Shown here: piece after piece, positions 1 to 6,361 of the stretch | Numbering within the stretch: the first letter of the stretch is position 1 | Layout: every line of letters begins with the position of its first letter | Source: Deltaproteobacteria bacterium | Lineage (GTDB): Bacteria; Desulfobacterota; Desulfuromonadia; Geobacterales; Pseudopelobacteraceae | Assembly: GCA_016219145.1 (NCBI GenBank) | Contig: JACRCG010000138.1 | Coordinates: forward strand, 1 to 7,250 | Direction of reading: 5' to 3' | Length of the DNA: 7,250 bases | The notes under the pieces: model-generated | Databases searched by the model: none | The model's input: the letters and a program-made list of their open reading frames with translations, nothing else | Told to the model about the DNA's origin: nothing | Made by a program: the position numbers and the translations under genes

Positions 1-303
1 GATGTTGTTACTGTGCCGCATGAAGACGGCAAAGGCGAACACGTGTATCATCAGTACACCGTGTTGAGCGACCATCGCGACATGATCATGGCAAAACTGT
101 CTGAAAATCAGATTGCTTCGGCGGTCTACTACCCGATTCCACTCCACCGGCAGGATGTTTTTTCCGCAGCATACTCCGGCATAGCCCTTCCGGTAGCCGA
201 AAATGTTGCCAGCCGTTGTATGTCCCTGCCGATCTACCCTGAAATGCCGGATGAATCCGTCCGGATTGTTGCACAGGCCGTGCGAGAGGCGCTGATTGGA
301 TAA
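1..303 (+). CDS. DegT/DnrJ/EryC1/StrS-family PLP aminotransferase, C-terminal fragment (possible GnnB-type)
   Basis: The frame is open from base 1 and ends at TAA 301-303, giving the last 100 residues of a protein whose start lies upstream. The fragment carries C-terminal signatures of the DegT/DnrJ/EryC1 sugar aminotransferases: HQYTV (fragment residues 17-21), VYYPIPLHRQ (about 42-51) and LPIYPEM (about 76-82). These enzymes use PLP to transfer an amino group, usually from glutamate, to a nucleotide-linked keto-sugar in the cytoplasm; the PLP-binding lysine would lie upstream of the window. The gene sits directly before lpxB. In Acidithiobacillus ferrooxidans the oxidoreductase gnnA and aminotransferase gnnB lie between lpxA and lpxB and make UDP-GlcNAc3N for amide-linked lipid A, so a GnnB role is attractive. 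That is inferred from position only; an O-antigen amino-sugar enzyme is the alternative. The family is secure, the substrate is not. Confidence 0.88.
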   Translation, partial: DVVTVPHEDGKGEHVYHQYTVLSDHRDMIMAKLSENQIASAVYYPIPLHRQDVFSAAYSGIALPVAENVASRCMSLPIYPEMPDESVRIVAQAVREALIG

Positions 304-316
304 CGGGAAAATTTTC

Positions 317-410
317 GTCCCCCCCTTTGCAAAAGGGGGGCCAGGGGGGATTTTGTTTTCCGGCAGGTCAAAGGCAAATCCCCCTGGATCCCCCTTTCTG
401 AAAGGGGGAC
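317..410. repeat. Inverted pair of C/G-tract hairpin repeats between aminotransferase gene and lpxB
   Basis: Two copies of one short repeat face each other. The left copy (317-353) is GTC7-TTTGCAAAA-G6 followed by CCAGGGGGGATTT. The right copy (376-410) is AAATCCCCCTGGATC followed by a C-tract, TTTCTGAAA and a G-tract, and ends GGGGGAC. Each copy has its own stem (C-tract with G-tract around a short A/T-rich loop), and the whole left copy can also pair with the whole right copy over about 35 positions with a spacer of about 22 bases. Similar C/G-tract palindromes are scattered widely in Geobacter-like genomes, so this is probably a REP/MITE-like element rather than a terminator, as no clean U-tract follows the left hairpin. 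It nearly fills the 113-bp gap, and its right end (GGGGGAC) lies just upstream of the lpxB start. Confidence 0.8.
404..408 (+). promoter_or_regulatory. Probable lpxB ribosome binding site inside the repeat
   Basis: The G-tract at 404-408, the last arm of the right hairpin repeat, lies 8 bases before the ATG at 417. No better Shine-Dalgarno match precedes this start. The repeat therefore seems to supply the ribosome binding site, and pairing of the hairpin would hide it. This is inference from spacing and base composition. Confidence 0.4.
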
Positions 411-416
411 TTTTTT

Positions 417-1601
417 ATGTCTGATTCGCAGCACCGCATCATGATCGTGGCTGGTGAAGCTTCCGGCGACATCTACGGAGCAGACCTTGTCCGCGAAACC
501 CTCAGGCTCAAGCCGGCCATTAGCTTCTTCGGCATCGGCGGCGAACGGATGAGGGAGACCGGTGTGCAGACGCTGGTCGATTCCGCCGAAATGGCCGTAG
601 TCGGCCTGGTTGAGGTAATTAAGCACTTCTCCGTCATTAAATCCGCCTTTTACAAACTCAGCGATATTCTCCGCTCGGATCCGCCCGACCTTCTTGTTCT
701 GATAGACTATCCCGGCTTCAATCTTCGTCTGGCAAAGGTCGCCAAGAAACATGGCATAAAAGTACTCTACTATATCAGCCCGCAAATCTGGGCCTGGCGG
801 CAGGGCCGGGTTAAGAAAATCGCGCGGCTGGTGGATCATATGGCGGTCATTCTCCCCTTTGAAGCCCCTTTCTATGAGCAGGCCGGAGTGCCGGTCTCTT
901 TTGTGGGACATCCCATGCTCGATATGGTAAAGGCAGGCATATCCCGTGATGAAGCTGCTGCCGACTTTGGTCTCGATCCTATGCGGAAAATCATCGGACT
1001 TTTCCCCGGCAGCCGCCGCAGCGAGATCGAGAGGCTGCTTCCGGTTATCGTTGCCTCGGCCCTGCTTCTGAAACAGGAATTTCCTGAGCTTCAGTTTGTT
1101 CTGCCATTGGCATCCACACTGCGAAAAGATGATATTTTGCCGCTGTTCAATGCGGCCGGCCTTGATATCACCATCATCGAAGGGCGAATTCATGACCTGA
1201 TCAGGGCTTGCGATGCCGTCATTTCTGTGTCTGGAACCGTGACCCTTGAAATAGCCCTGGTCGGCACCCCGATGGTGATCATCTACAAACTCTCACCGCT
1301 CACCTACCAGCTTGCCAAACGCCTGGTGAAAGTCCCCAATATTGGGCTGTGTAATATTGTAGCCGGCGAAACCGCCGTGCGCGAACTGATTCAGGATCAG
1401 GCCAACCCGGCTGAGATTGCCGGCGAGATAGCTGCAATCCTTAACGACCCGACCTATCAGGCAGAGATTGTGCGCAAGCTTAAAGAGGTGCGATCAAAAC
1501 TGGGGACAGGGGGAGCTTCAGCCCGTGTCGCCGCTCTTGTCCTGGCTTTATGCCAACAATTCGAAGGCGCTTCATCCAATTCGGTCGGGGTACGGCGATG
1601 A
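417..1601 (+). CDS. lpxB: Lipid-A-disaccharide synthase LpxB
   Basis: The 394-residue protein condenses UDP-2,3-diacylglucosamine with lipid X to form the beta-1,6-linked lipid A disaccharide, at the cytoplasmic face of the inner membrane. Its length is close to the usual 380-390 (family GT19). Visible motifs are VAGEASGD (11-18), the IDYPGFN segment (96-102) containing the conserved aspartate D97, SPQIWAWRQGR (121-131), LFPGSRRSEI (195-204), SGTVTLE (272-278) and PNIGLCNIVAG (307-317). ATG 417 places the first motif about 10 residues in, as in homologues; an internal ATG at 441 would leave almost nothing before it. The stop overlaps the next gene as ATGA (1598-1601), which indicates translational coupling to lpxL. 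The last 15 or so residues are a poorly conserved tail. Confidence 0.97.
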   Translation: MSDSQHRIMIVAGEASGDIYGADLVRETLRLKPAISFFGIGGERMRETGVQTLVDSAEMAVVGLVEVIKHFSVIKSAFYKLSDILRSDPPDLLVLIDYPGFNLRLAKVAKKHGIKVLYYISPQIWAWRQGRVKKIARLVDHMAVILPFEAPFYEQAGVPVSFVGHPMLDMVKAGISRDEAAADFGLDPMRKIIGLFPGSRRSEIERLLPVIVASALLLKQEFPELQFVLPLASTLRKDDILPLFNAAGLDITIIEGRIHDLIRACDAVISVSGTVTLEIALVGTPMVIIYKLSPLTYQLAKRLVKVPNIGLCNIVAGETAVRELIQDQANPAEIAGEIAAILNDPTYQAEIVRKLKEVRSKLGTGGASARVAALVLALCQQFEGASSNSVGVRR

Positions 1602-2521
1602 AAAAATTAATCTGGATTTTTCAGGCCGCTCTCTTTTACCTGTTCACCCTGGCTTTCGCCATCATTCCCGAACGGTTTGTGAATTTTGCCGGAGGCGTGA
1701 TCGGATCCGCCCTCCCCCGTTTGCTCGTCAAGCGGAAACGGATAGCGCTGGATAACATCCGGCAGGCGCTGCCGTTCATGAAACAGAACCCGGCCTGGTG
1801 CGGACAGTTTGAAACTGCCGAAGAAATTGCCGCCGAGATGTTCCGCCATCTGGGAATATCACTGGTTGAGGTCTGTCGGCTCTACCACGGCGAAGGCGAG
1901 CGTGTCCTGCGCAGGATTGAAGTGAGGGGGCGGGAGAATTTTGAGCTGGCCCGGACCGGAACAAGAGGCGTACTGGTATCAACCGGCCATTGCGGAAATT
2001 GGGAATTAATGGCGCTTGGCCTGAACTGGATCTTTAACGAGAACGGTTCGGCCGTCGCCAGGCAGCAGAACAATCCCTATCTGAACAAAATGGTCGAAAA
2101 GATGCGTGGACGTTACCTTAACAAGGTCATCTACAAACAGGGCGCACTGCGGGGCATCATCGGCGCCCTCAAAAAAAATGGCCTGATTGGTCTTCTGGCC
2201 GATCAGGCCGTATTCCCGGAAGAAGGGGCCTTGATCGATGTCATGGGCAGAAAAGCCTGGGCCAGCAAGGCGCCGGTCATCATCGCCCGTAAAACCGGGG
2301 CGATCCTGCTGCCGACCTTTATTCACCGCGAGAAGGAGAAACATATCATCACGATCTACCCGGAACACCGGCTGAGCGACGACGCCAGTGACGAGGGGAT
2401 ACGCCGGGACACTCAGGAGTTGTCGCGCTATCTGGAGAACTTTGTCTGCGCTCACCCGGCCGACTGGTACTGGGTCCACAGGCGCTGGAAGCGCGCCGGG
2501 GAGACATCTGATGCAGCGTAA
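1598..2521 (+). CDS. lpxL: Lipid A secondary acyltransferase (LpxL/HtrB family)
   Basis: The 307-residue membrane-associated acyltransferase adds a secondary acyl chain to a lipid A precursor from acyl-ACP, and its length matches the family (E. coli LpxL has 306). The N-terminus (about residues 4-24) is a hydrophobic anchor. The catalytic HX4(D/E) motif is HCGNWE (H131 to E136). The conserved ADQ follows at 201-203, and the end HPADWYWVHRRWK (286-298) is the usual C-terminal signature. ATG 1598 was chosen because it overlaps the lpxB stop as ATGA, has a GGGG tract (1587-1590) seven bases upstream and gives the family-length N-terminus; an in-frame start at 1550 would add 16 residues encoded inside lpxB. 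Acyl-chain specificity (LpxL, LpxM or another member) cannot be read from the sequence. Confidence 0.93.
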   Translation: MKKLIWIFQAALFYLFTLAFAIIPERFVNFAGGVIGSALPRLLVKRKRIALDNIRQALPFMKQNPAWCGQFETAEEIAAEMFRHLGISLVEVCRLYHGEGERVLRRIEVRGRENFELARTGTRGVLVSTGHCGNWELMALGLNWIFNENGSAVARQQNNPYLNKMVEKMRGRYLNKVIYKQGALRGIIGALKKNGLIGLLADQAVFPEEGALIDVMGRKAWASKAPVIIARKTGAILLPTFIHREKEKHIITIYPEHRLSDDASDEGIRRDTQELSRYLENFVCAHPADWYWVHRRWKRAGETSDAA

Positions 2522-3218
2522 AGCACTGGCAGAAGCTGTCCTGGTACTAGCGGCGCTGGTTACGGCAACCGCTCTGACAGCTTTCTACGGAGCCGACCTG
2601 GCGTTATCATCCAGATTTTTTATCGGCAACGCCTGGCCGGTCGGTAATGAATTTCCCTGGAAACTGCTCTACCGTATCGACAGGATACCTGCCATTCTGC
2701 TGGCATTGGCCGGTCTGGCGGCGGCGGCCGGCTCCTTTTTGAGACCGGAATTTATAAAGTGGCGCAAAGCAGGGGTTTTTCTGGCGCTGTTCATGCTCCT
2801 GGGACCCGGCCTGCTGGTCAATACGGTTTTCAAAGATGGCTGGGGACGTCCGCGCCCTCGCGAAATAACACAGTTCGGCGGCAGCAAGCAGTTTCTGCAC
2901 CCCTGGCAGAAAGGTGTACGCGGTCAGGGGCGTTCCTTCCCTTCCGGTCACGCTTCGGCGGCGTTTTTCCTGATCGCCCCTTTTTTTATCTATCGTCGCC
3001 GTAGGCCGCGACTGGCACGGAGCTGGCTGACCGGCGGGATAATATTCGGCGTACTGATGAGCATTGCCCGCATCACGCAGGGAGGGCATTTTTTGAGTGA
3101 CAACCTGTGGGCTTTCGGAATGGTATACCTGACCGGACTGCTGTTGTCTGCCATCATGGGGCTAGGCCGCGAAGACACTCTCCCGGCTGCCTCAGAGCAT
3201 CAGCAATGTTCTATCTGA
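2511..3218 (+). CDS. PAP2-family membrane phosphatase, LpxF-like (candidate lipid A phosphatase)
   Basis: This 235-residue polytopic protein has the complete PAP2 signature: KX6RP (K108 to R115-P116), PSGH (144-147) and a form of SRX5HX3D, here A186-R187 to H193 to D197. Hydrophobic spans lie near 8-25, 58-74, 88-106, 148-160, 172-186 and 200-216, placing the active site at the outer side of the inner membrane. The segment GPGLLVNTVFKDGWGRPRP (98-116) and the following QFGG are, as I recall it, very similar to Francisella LpxF, the lipid A 4'-phosphatase. Together with the position inside a lipid A operon this supports lipid A dephosphorylation; LpxE-type 1-phosphatase or undecaprenyl-pyrophosphate phosphatase activity remains possible. 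The start ATG 2511 has GGGGAG (2498-2503) seven bases upstream and overlaps lpxL by 11 bp. The gene then overlaps waaA by 13 bp. Confidence 0.85.
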   Translation: MQRKALAEAVLVLAALVTATALTAFYGADLALSSRFFIGNAWPVGNEFPWKLLYRIDRIPAILLALAGLAAAAGSFLRPEFIKWRKAGVFLALFMLLGPGLLVNTVFKDGWGRPRPREITQFGGSKQFLHPWQKGVRGQGRSFPSGHASAAFFLIAPFFIYRRRRPRLARSWLTGGIIFGVLMSIARITQGGHFLSDNLWAFGMVYLTGLLLSAIMGLGREDTLPAASEHQQCSI

Positions 3219-4537
3219 CCTACAACATACTCTCAATCTTTCTGCTGTTTCCGGTCTGCCTCTACCACCTTTACCGCTCTGTCAGCCGTGGCCGCCCGCC
3301 AGCTCTGGCCGAGCGTTTCGGCTTCATCCCCTCAGCCTCCTTGAAAAAGATAGCCGACCGGCCTGTGATCTGGCTGCATGCCGTGTCAGTAGGCGAGTCC
3401 ATAGCTGCCAGACCGCTTCTGACTGCCCTGCGCAGACACTATCCTGATCATGCCATAGTTATCTCGAATACCACTGAAACCGGGCGCAGCGTGGCAGCAG
3501 GTTTTCCCGAAGCAGATCTCTGCATCTACTTCCCGTTCGATTTTCTACCGGCCGTCCGGAGTATCCTGACGCGTATCAGACCGTCACTGATCATCGTCAT
3601 GGAAACCGAAATCTGGCCCAACTTTACCCGCGCAGCCCATCAGCACGGAATCCCGCTCATTCTGGCCAACGGCAGGATATCGGACCGCTCGTTCGACGGA
3701 TACCTCCGTTTCAGATGGTTCTTCAGCCATGCCCTGGAGCATTTTTCCCTGCTTTGCATGCAGACGGACGTTGACCATGAACGCATTATCGCAATCGGAG
3801 CGCCGGCCGATCGTGTAATAACCATCGGCAACCTCAAGTATGATATCCCCTTCAGACAGGTTGGCGCTGACGAGAAGAGCCGGATGCGTGAACTGTATGC
3901 GATCCCGGAAGGAGTGACCGTCCTCACGGCAGGAAGTACCCATGCCGGTGAGGAGCAATACCTGATCGATACCTATCGGGAATTACTGCTGACCATCGAC
4001 AACCTGTTTCTGATACTTGTCCCGCGCCACCCCGAGCGGGCGGATGAAGTTTCTGTCCTGCTGGAGCGATCGGGTCTTGGATTCCGGCGGCGCACCGGGC
4101 TGCCTCAGGGAGGGGAGTTCAAAGCGGGCGAAATACTGCTGGTTGACACCATCGGAGAGATGATGAATCTGTATGCGCTGGCAGATGTCGCCTTTGTGGG
4201 CGGCAGCCTGGCACCGACCGGTGGACACAACCTGCTGGAACCTGCCTCGGTCGGGGTTGCCTGCGTATTCGGCCCGCACATGGCCAATTTCCGGGAGATC
4301 GCCGAGCTGGTGCTGCAATATGGCGCCGGAATCCAGGTTAAAACTTCGCAAGAGCTGACGGACTCCTGCATGGCGCTTATTACGAGCGCCGAACTGCGCC
4401 AGGTGCTTGGGCAGAACGGGCTGAAGCTGATGCGCGACAACGGCGGCGCGACCGGAAAACATATGGAAATTATCATAGCGCATTTGCCGGCCACAGACGC
4501 AAAACCTGACAACAGCTCCATTTGCTTGACAACGTGA
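3206..4537 (+). CDS. waaA: 3-deoxy-D-manno-octulosonic acid (Kdo) transferase WaaA
   Basis: The 443-residue protein transfers Kdo from CMP-Kdo to lipid IVA at the inner membrane (family GT30; E. coli WaaA has 425 residues). The N-terminus (about 3-22) is a hydrophobic anchor followed by basic residues. Motifs in order: WLHAVSVGE (56-64), whose final E64 matches the conserved catalytic glutamate; METEIWPN (132-139); GNLKYD (208-213); STHAGEE (244-250); PRHPER (273-278); and VGGSLAPTGGHNLLEPA (331-347). The start at ATG 3206 overlaps the stop of the PAP2 gene by 13 bp; no strong Shine-Dalgarno is visible, so reinitiation by coupled ribosomes is likely. A longer frame back to 3107 would be encoded inside the PAP2 gene and adds nothing conserved. 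Whether the enzyme adds one Kdo or more cannot be told from the sequence. The final codons overlap the -35 box of the downstream toxin-antitoxin promoter. Confidence 0.96.
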   Translation: MFYLTYNILSIFLLFPVCLYHLYRSVSRGRPPALAERFGFIPSASLKKIADRPVIWLHAVSVGESIAARPLLTALRRHYPDHAIVISNTTETGRSVAAGFPEADLCIYFPFDFLPAVRSILTRIRPSLIIVMETEIWPNFTRAAHQHGIPLILANGRISDRSFDGYLRFRWFFSHALEHFSLLCMQTDVDHERIIAIGAPADRVITIGNLKYDIPFRQVGADEKSRMRELYAIPEGVTVLTAGSTHAGEEQYLIDTYRELLLTIDNLFLILVPRHPERADEVSVLLERSGLGFRRRTGLPQGGEFKAGEILLVDTIGEMMNLYALADVAFVGGSLAPTGGHNLLEPASVGVACVFGPHMANFREIAELVLQYGAGIQVKTSQELTDSCMALITSAELRQVLGQNGLKLMRDNGGATGKHMEIIIAHLPATDAKPDNSSICLTT

Positions 4538-4556
4538 CACGAAAACCGGATATTAT
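4526..4556 (+). promoter_or_regulatory. Candidate sigma-70 promoter of the toxin-antitoxin cassette
   Basis: A perfect -35 box TTGACA (4526-4531) is followed after 19 bases by TATTAT (4551-4556), which differs from the -10 consensus at one position. The spacer is slightly long; GATATT at 4549-4554 would give 17. The -35 box overlaps the end of waaA, so the cassette has its own promoter although it lies inside an operon. This promoter could also drive lpxK and the genes beyond it. Confidence 0.55.
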
Positions 4557-4563
4557 TGCAATA
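4554..4563. promoter_or_regulatory. Candidate operator palindrome for toxin-antitoxin autoregulation
   Basis: TATTGCAATA is a perfect 10-bp palindrome overlapping the end of the -10 box and the expected transcription start. It is nested almost concentrically inside a second inverted pair, AAAACC (4542-4547) with GGTTTT (4572-4577). Phd/YefM antitoxins normally bind palindromes over their own promoter, so this is the obvious operator candidate. Binding is inferred from location and symmetry. Confidence 0.45.
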
Positions 4564-4582
4564 CAAACGGAGGTTTTGAGCC

Positions 4583-4822
4583 ATGCAAACAATGACGGTA
4601 GGTCATTTTAAATCACATTTTTCCCAGGTGCTTGATTTTGTTCACAATGGCGAGGACATTATTATCAGCTACGGCAAGAGGAAGGAAAAAATAGCCGTGC
4701 TGGTTCCCTATGACCGCTATGCAGGCAAACCTGAGCGCACTCTGGGTCTTTTGGCCGACAAGGCTTCATTCTCGGTCCCGACCGACTTCAAGATCAATGA
4801 TGATGAGTTGCTGGCGCTATGA
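4583..4822 (+). CDS. Phd/YefM-family type II antitoxin
   Basis: This 79-residue protein has the two-part build of prevent-host-death antitoxins. The N-terminal DNA-binding and dimerisation half starts with the typical MTVGHFKSHFSQVL segment (4-17) and continues with a strand-turn-strand region around NGEDIIISYGKRKEKIAVLVP (22-42). The C-terminal tail, from about residue 53 and ending DDELLAL, is the flexible part that normally wraps the toxin. A strong GGAGG (4569-4573) lies nine bases before ATG 4583 and decides this start over the internal ATG at 4592. The stop overlaps the toxin start as ATGA (4819-4822), the usual coupling in such modules. Its likely roles are neutralising the PIN toxin and repressing the shared promoter. 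Family assignment is confident; no specific named system is recognised. Confidence 0.9.
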   Translation: MQTMTVGHFKSHFSQVLDFVHNGEDIIISYGKRKEKIAVLVPYDRYAGKPERTLGLLADKASFSVPTDFKINDDELLAL

Positions 4823-5217
4823 GCTGCCTGCTTGATACGCATGCCCTGCTCTGGACACTTTTTGACCCCACCCGTCTGGGCAAGAAAGCGATTAACAGCA
4901 TCCTGAATCCTGAAGTGACCGTATCTGTCAGCGTGGTCTCTTTCTGGGAGATATCGCTCAAGTACGCTACCGGCAAGCTGGAACTGTCCGGTGTAGTGCC
5001 GGATGATTTTCCCGCTATAGTCCGTCAATCCGGCTTTGACATACTGCCGATTGCCGCCTCCGATGCCGCGACCTTCCACCATCTGCCCCGCATGGAGCAC
5101 AAGGATCCTTTTGACCGTCTGATTATCTGGCAGGCCATTTCCCACAAACTGACCCTCATCTCCCAGGACAGCGCCTTTGACGCCTATCGGAAACTCGGAC
5201 TGAAAGTGCTTTGGTAA
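4819..5217 (+). CDS. VapC-like PIN-domain toxin
   Basis: The 132-residue single-domain protein is a PIN-type ribonuclease of the group commonly paired with Phd/YefM-type antitoxins. The expected acidic metal-binding residues are all present: D6 in LLDTHALLW (4-12), E44 in SFWEISLK (41-48), D99 in DPFDRLI (96-102) and D117 in LISQDSAFDAY (113-123). PIN toxins cleave RNA, often tRNA or rRNA, using divalent metal ions in the cytoplasm; the target here is unknown. There is no frameshift or truncation, so the toxin looks active and its antitoxin intact. The start overlaps the antitoxin stop by 4 bp, and lpxK begins 19 bases after the TAA. The pair sits as a cassette between waaA and lpxK, which suggests acquisition by transfer, though base composition is not obviously different from the neighbours. 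Confidence 0.9.
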   Translation: MSCLLDTHALLWTLFDPTRLGKKAINSILNPEVTVSVSVVSFWEISLKYATGKLELSGVVPDDFPAIVRQSGFDILPIAASDAATFHHLPRMEHKDPFDRLIIWQAISHKLTLISQDSAFDAYRKLGLKVLW

Positions 5218-5236
5218 TTAGCTGCACCGGAGTCTT

Positions 5237-6316
5237 ATGAGCACTTTGTATCACACATACTGGCGCGAGCTGGCCAACGGCGCGCGGAGCGGACTGACAG
5301 ACCGCCTGCTGATCCTTCTTCTGTCGCCTTTTTCTCTGGCATACTCGCTTATCCAGCAACTCCGGGCGGCTCTCTACAAAACCGGCTTGCTGAAGATCAG
5401 GCGGCTGCCGCGTCCGGTTATTTCGATCGGCAACATAACCGTGGGTGGAACCGGGAAAACACCGGTTACCTCATACATTGCCGGCATCCTTCTGAATCAG
5501 GGATACCGGGTTGCTGTTCTCTAGCGCGGCTACGGCGGCACGCTGGAGGGACATACCGTTGTCGTCAGCGACGGCACCACGGTGATGCTTGGTCCCACGG
5601 AATGCGGAGATGAGCCTTATCTGCTGGCCTCAACAGTTCCGGGGCTGATGGTCGTGATCGGAACGGATCGCTATGCGGCCGGCCTGCTGGCCATACAGCA
5701 GCTGGCTCCGGACGTGTTCCTGCTGGATGATGGATTCCAGCATATCCGCCTGTATCGCGACATGGACATCCTTCTGCTGGATTGCGCCAAACCATTCGGC
5801 AATGGCTGGACGCTGCCGGCCGGATTATTACGGGAGCCCCGCCAAGCTTCGCTCAGGGCGGACTGGATCATCCACACCCGATCAGACGGAATAATCAATA
5901 ACATACCCGGACTGGATCAAATCCCGCAAATTTCGTCCAGGCATCGCCTAGGCAGCTTCACCAAGCTGTCTGACGGCAGCGTCGTTCCATTTGAAAGCCT
6001 TGGCAAACTGGTGGCATTTGCCGGCATAGCGGAGCCGGATCGTTTTTTCGACGACCTCCGGCTGCTGTCCGACAGAGTGACAGGCACGCTTGCACTCCCC
6101 GACCACGCCCCGTATACAAAAGAGATCATCAGCACCATAGCCGCCATGATACGCGACACCGGCGCCGATTACGCCGTAACCACCCGCAAGGACGCCGTCA
6201 AGCTGAAGAAGATTCCGCCTGAGATTGCCTCTCGTATTGTCGTGGCGGACCTCGAACTGCACATTGATGGCATTGATTCGCTGCGGGCTGAACTGTGCAA
6301 TCTGCTTCAAAAGTAG
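5237..6316 (+). pseudogene. lpxK: Tetraacyldisaccharide 4'-kinase LpxK, interrupted by one in-frame TAG
   Basis: LpxK phosphorylates the 4' position of the lipid A disaccharide at the inner membrane. Read through one stop, the frame gives 359 codons, close to family length. The part before the stop has a hydrophobic N-terminal helix (about 24-42) and the P-loop GNITVGGTGKTP (65-76). Codon 96 (5522-5524) is TAG where homologues have serine in the SRGYGG motif; RGYGG follows at once in the same frame. The rest is intact: GDEPYLL (about 124-130), DDGFQH (164-169), GNGWTLPAGLLREP (188-201), AFAGIAEPDRFF, PDH (288-290) and TTRKDAVKL (about 315-323), to a natural TAG stop at 6314-6316. GGAG (5229-5232) lies four bases before ATG 5237. 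One substitution, TCG to TAG, explains the break. With no other damage this is a very recent mutation, a sequencing error or a readthrough site, not an old pseudogene. Restart at GTG 5582 or ATG 5585 would lack the P-loop. Confidence 0.9.
5522..5524 (+). other. lpxK: In-frame amber codon in lpxK
   Basis: TAG replaces the serine codon of the conserved SRGYGG motif, 20 codons after the P-loop. The codons on both sides keep the family sequence, so the frame is unchanged. TCG to TAG is a single C-to-A change. TAG also ends lpxK at 6314-6316, so TAG is a working stop in this genome and codon reassignment is unlikely. Confidence 0.9.
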
Positions 6317-6361
6317 TGTCGCTTTTGGCAGTGCACCTTCTTATATTTTTCCGGGAGAGCA

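Noticed and set aside
234..1193. A 319-codon open frame on the minus strand opposite lpxB.
   Set aside because: It is antisense to a gene with full LpxB motifs, has no recognisable domain, and such shadow frames are common at this GC content.
1550..1597. A longer lpxL start inside the lpxB end.
   Set aside because: The extra 16 residues are encoded within lpxB in another frame and the ATGA overlap at 1598 fits family length better.
3107..3205. A longer waaA start inside the PAP2 gene.
   Set aside because: The added 33 residues are encoded opposite the PAP2 reading frame and precede the typical membrane-anchor N-terminus.
5522..5524. Pyrrolysine or another programmed recoding of the TAG in lpxK.
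   Set aside because: The family residue is serine in a structural motif, no recoding signal is visible, and lpxK itself ends with TAG. A point mutation or sequencing error is simpler.
5582..6316. A separate gene made by restart after the lpxK stop.
   Set aside because: No ribosome binding site precedes GTG 5582 or ATG 5585, and the product would lack the P-loop needed for kinase activity.
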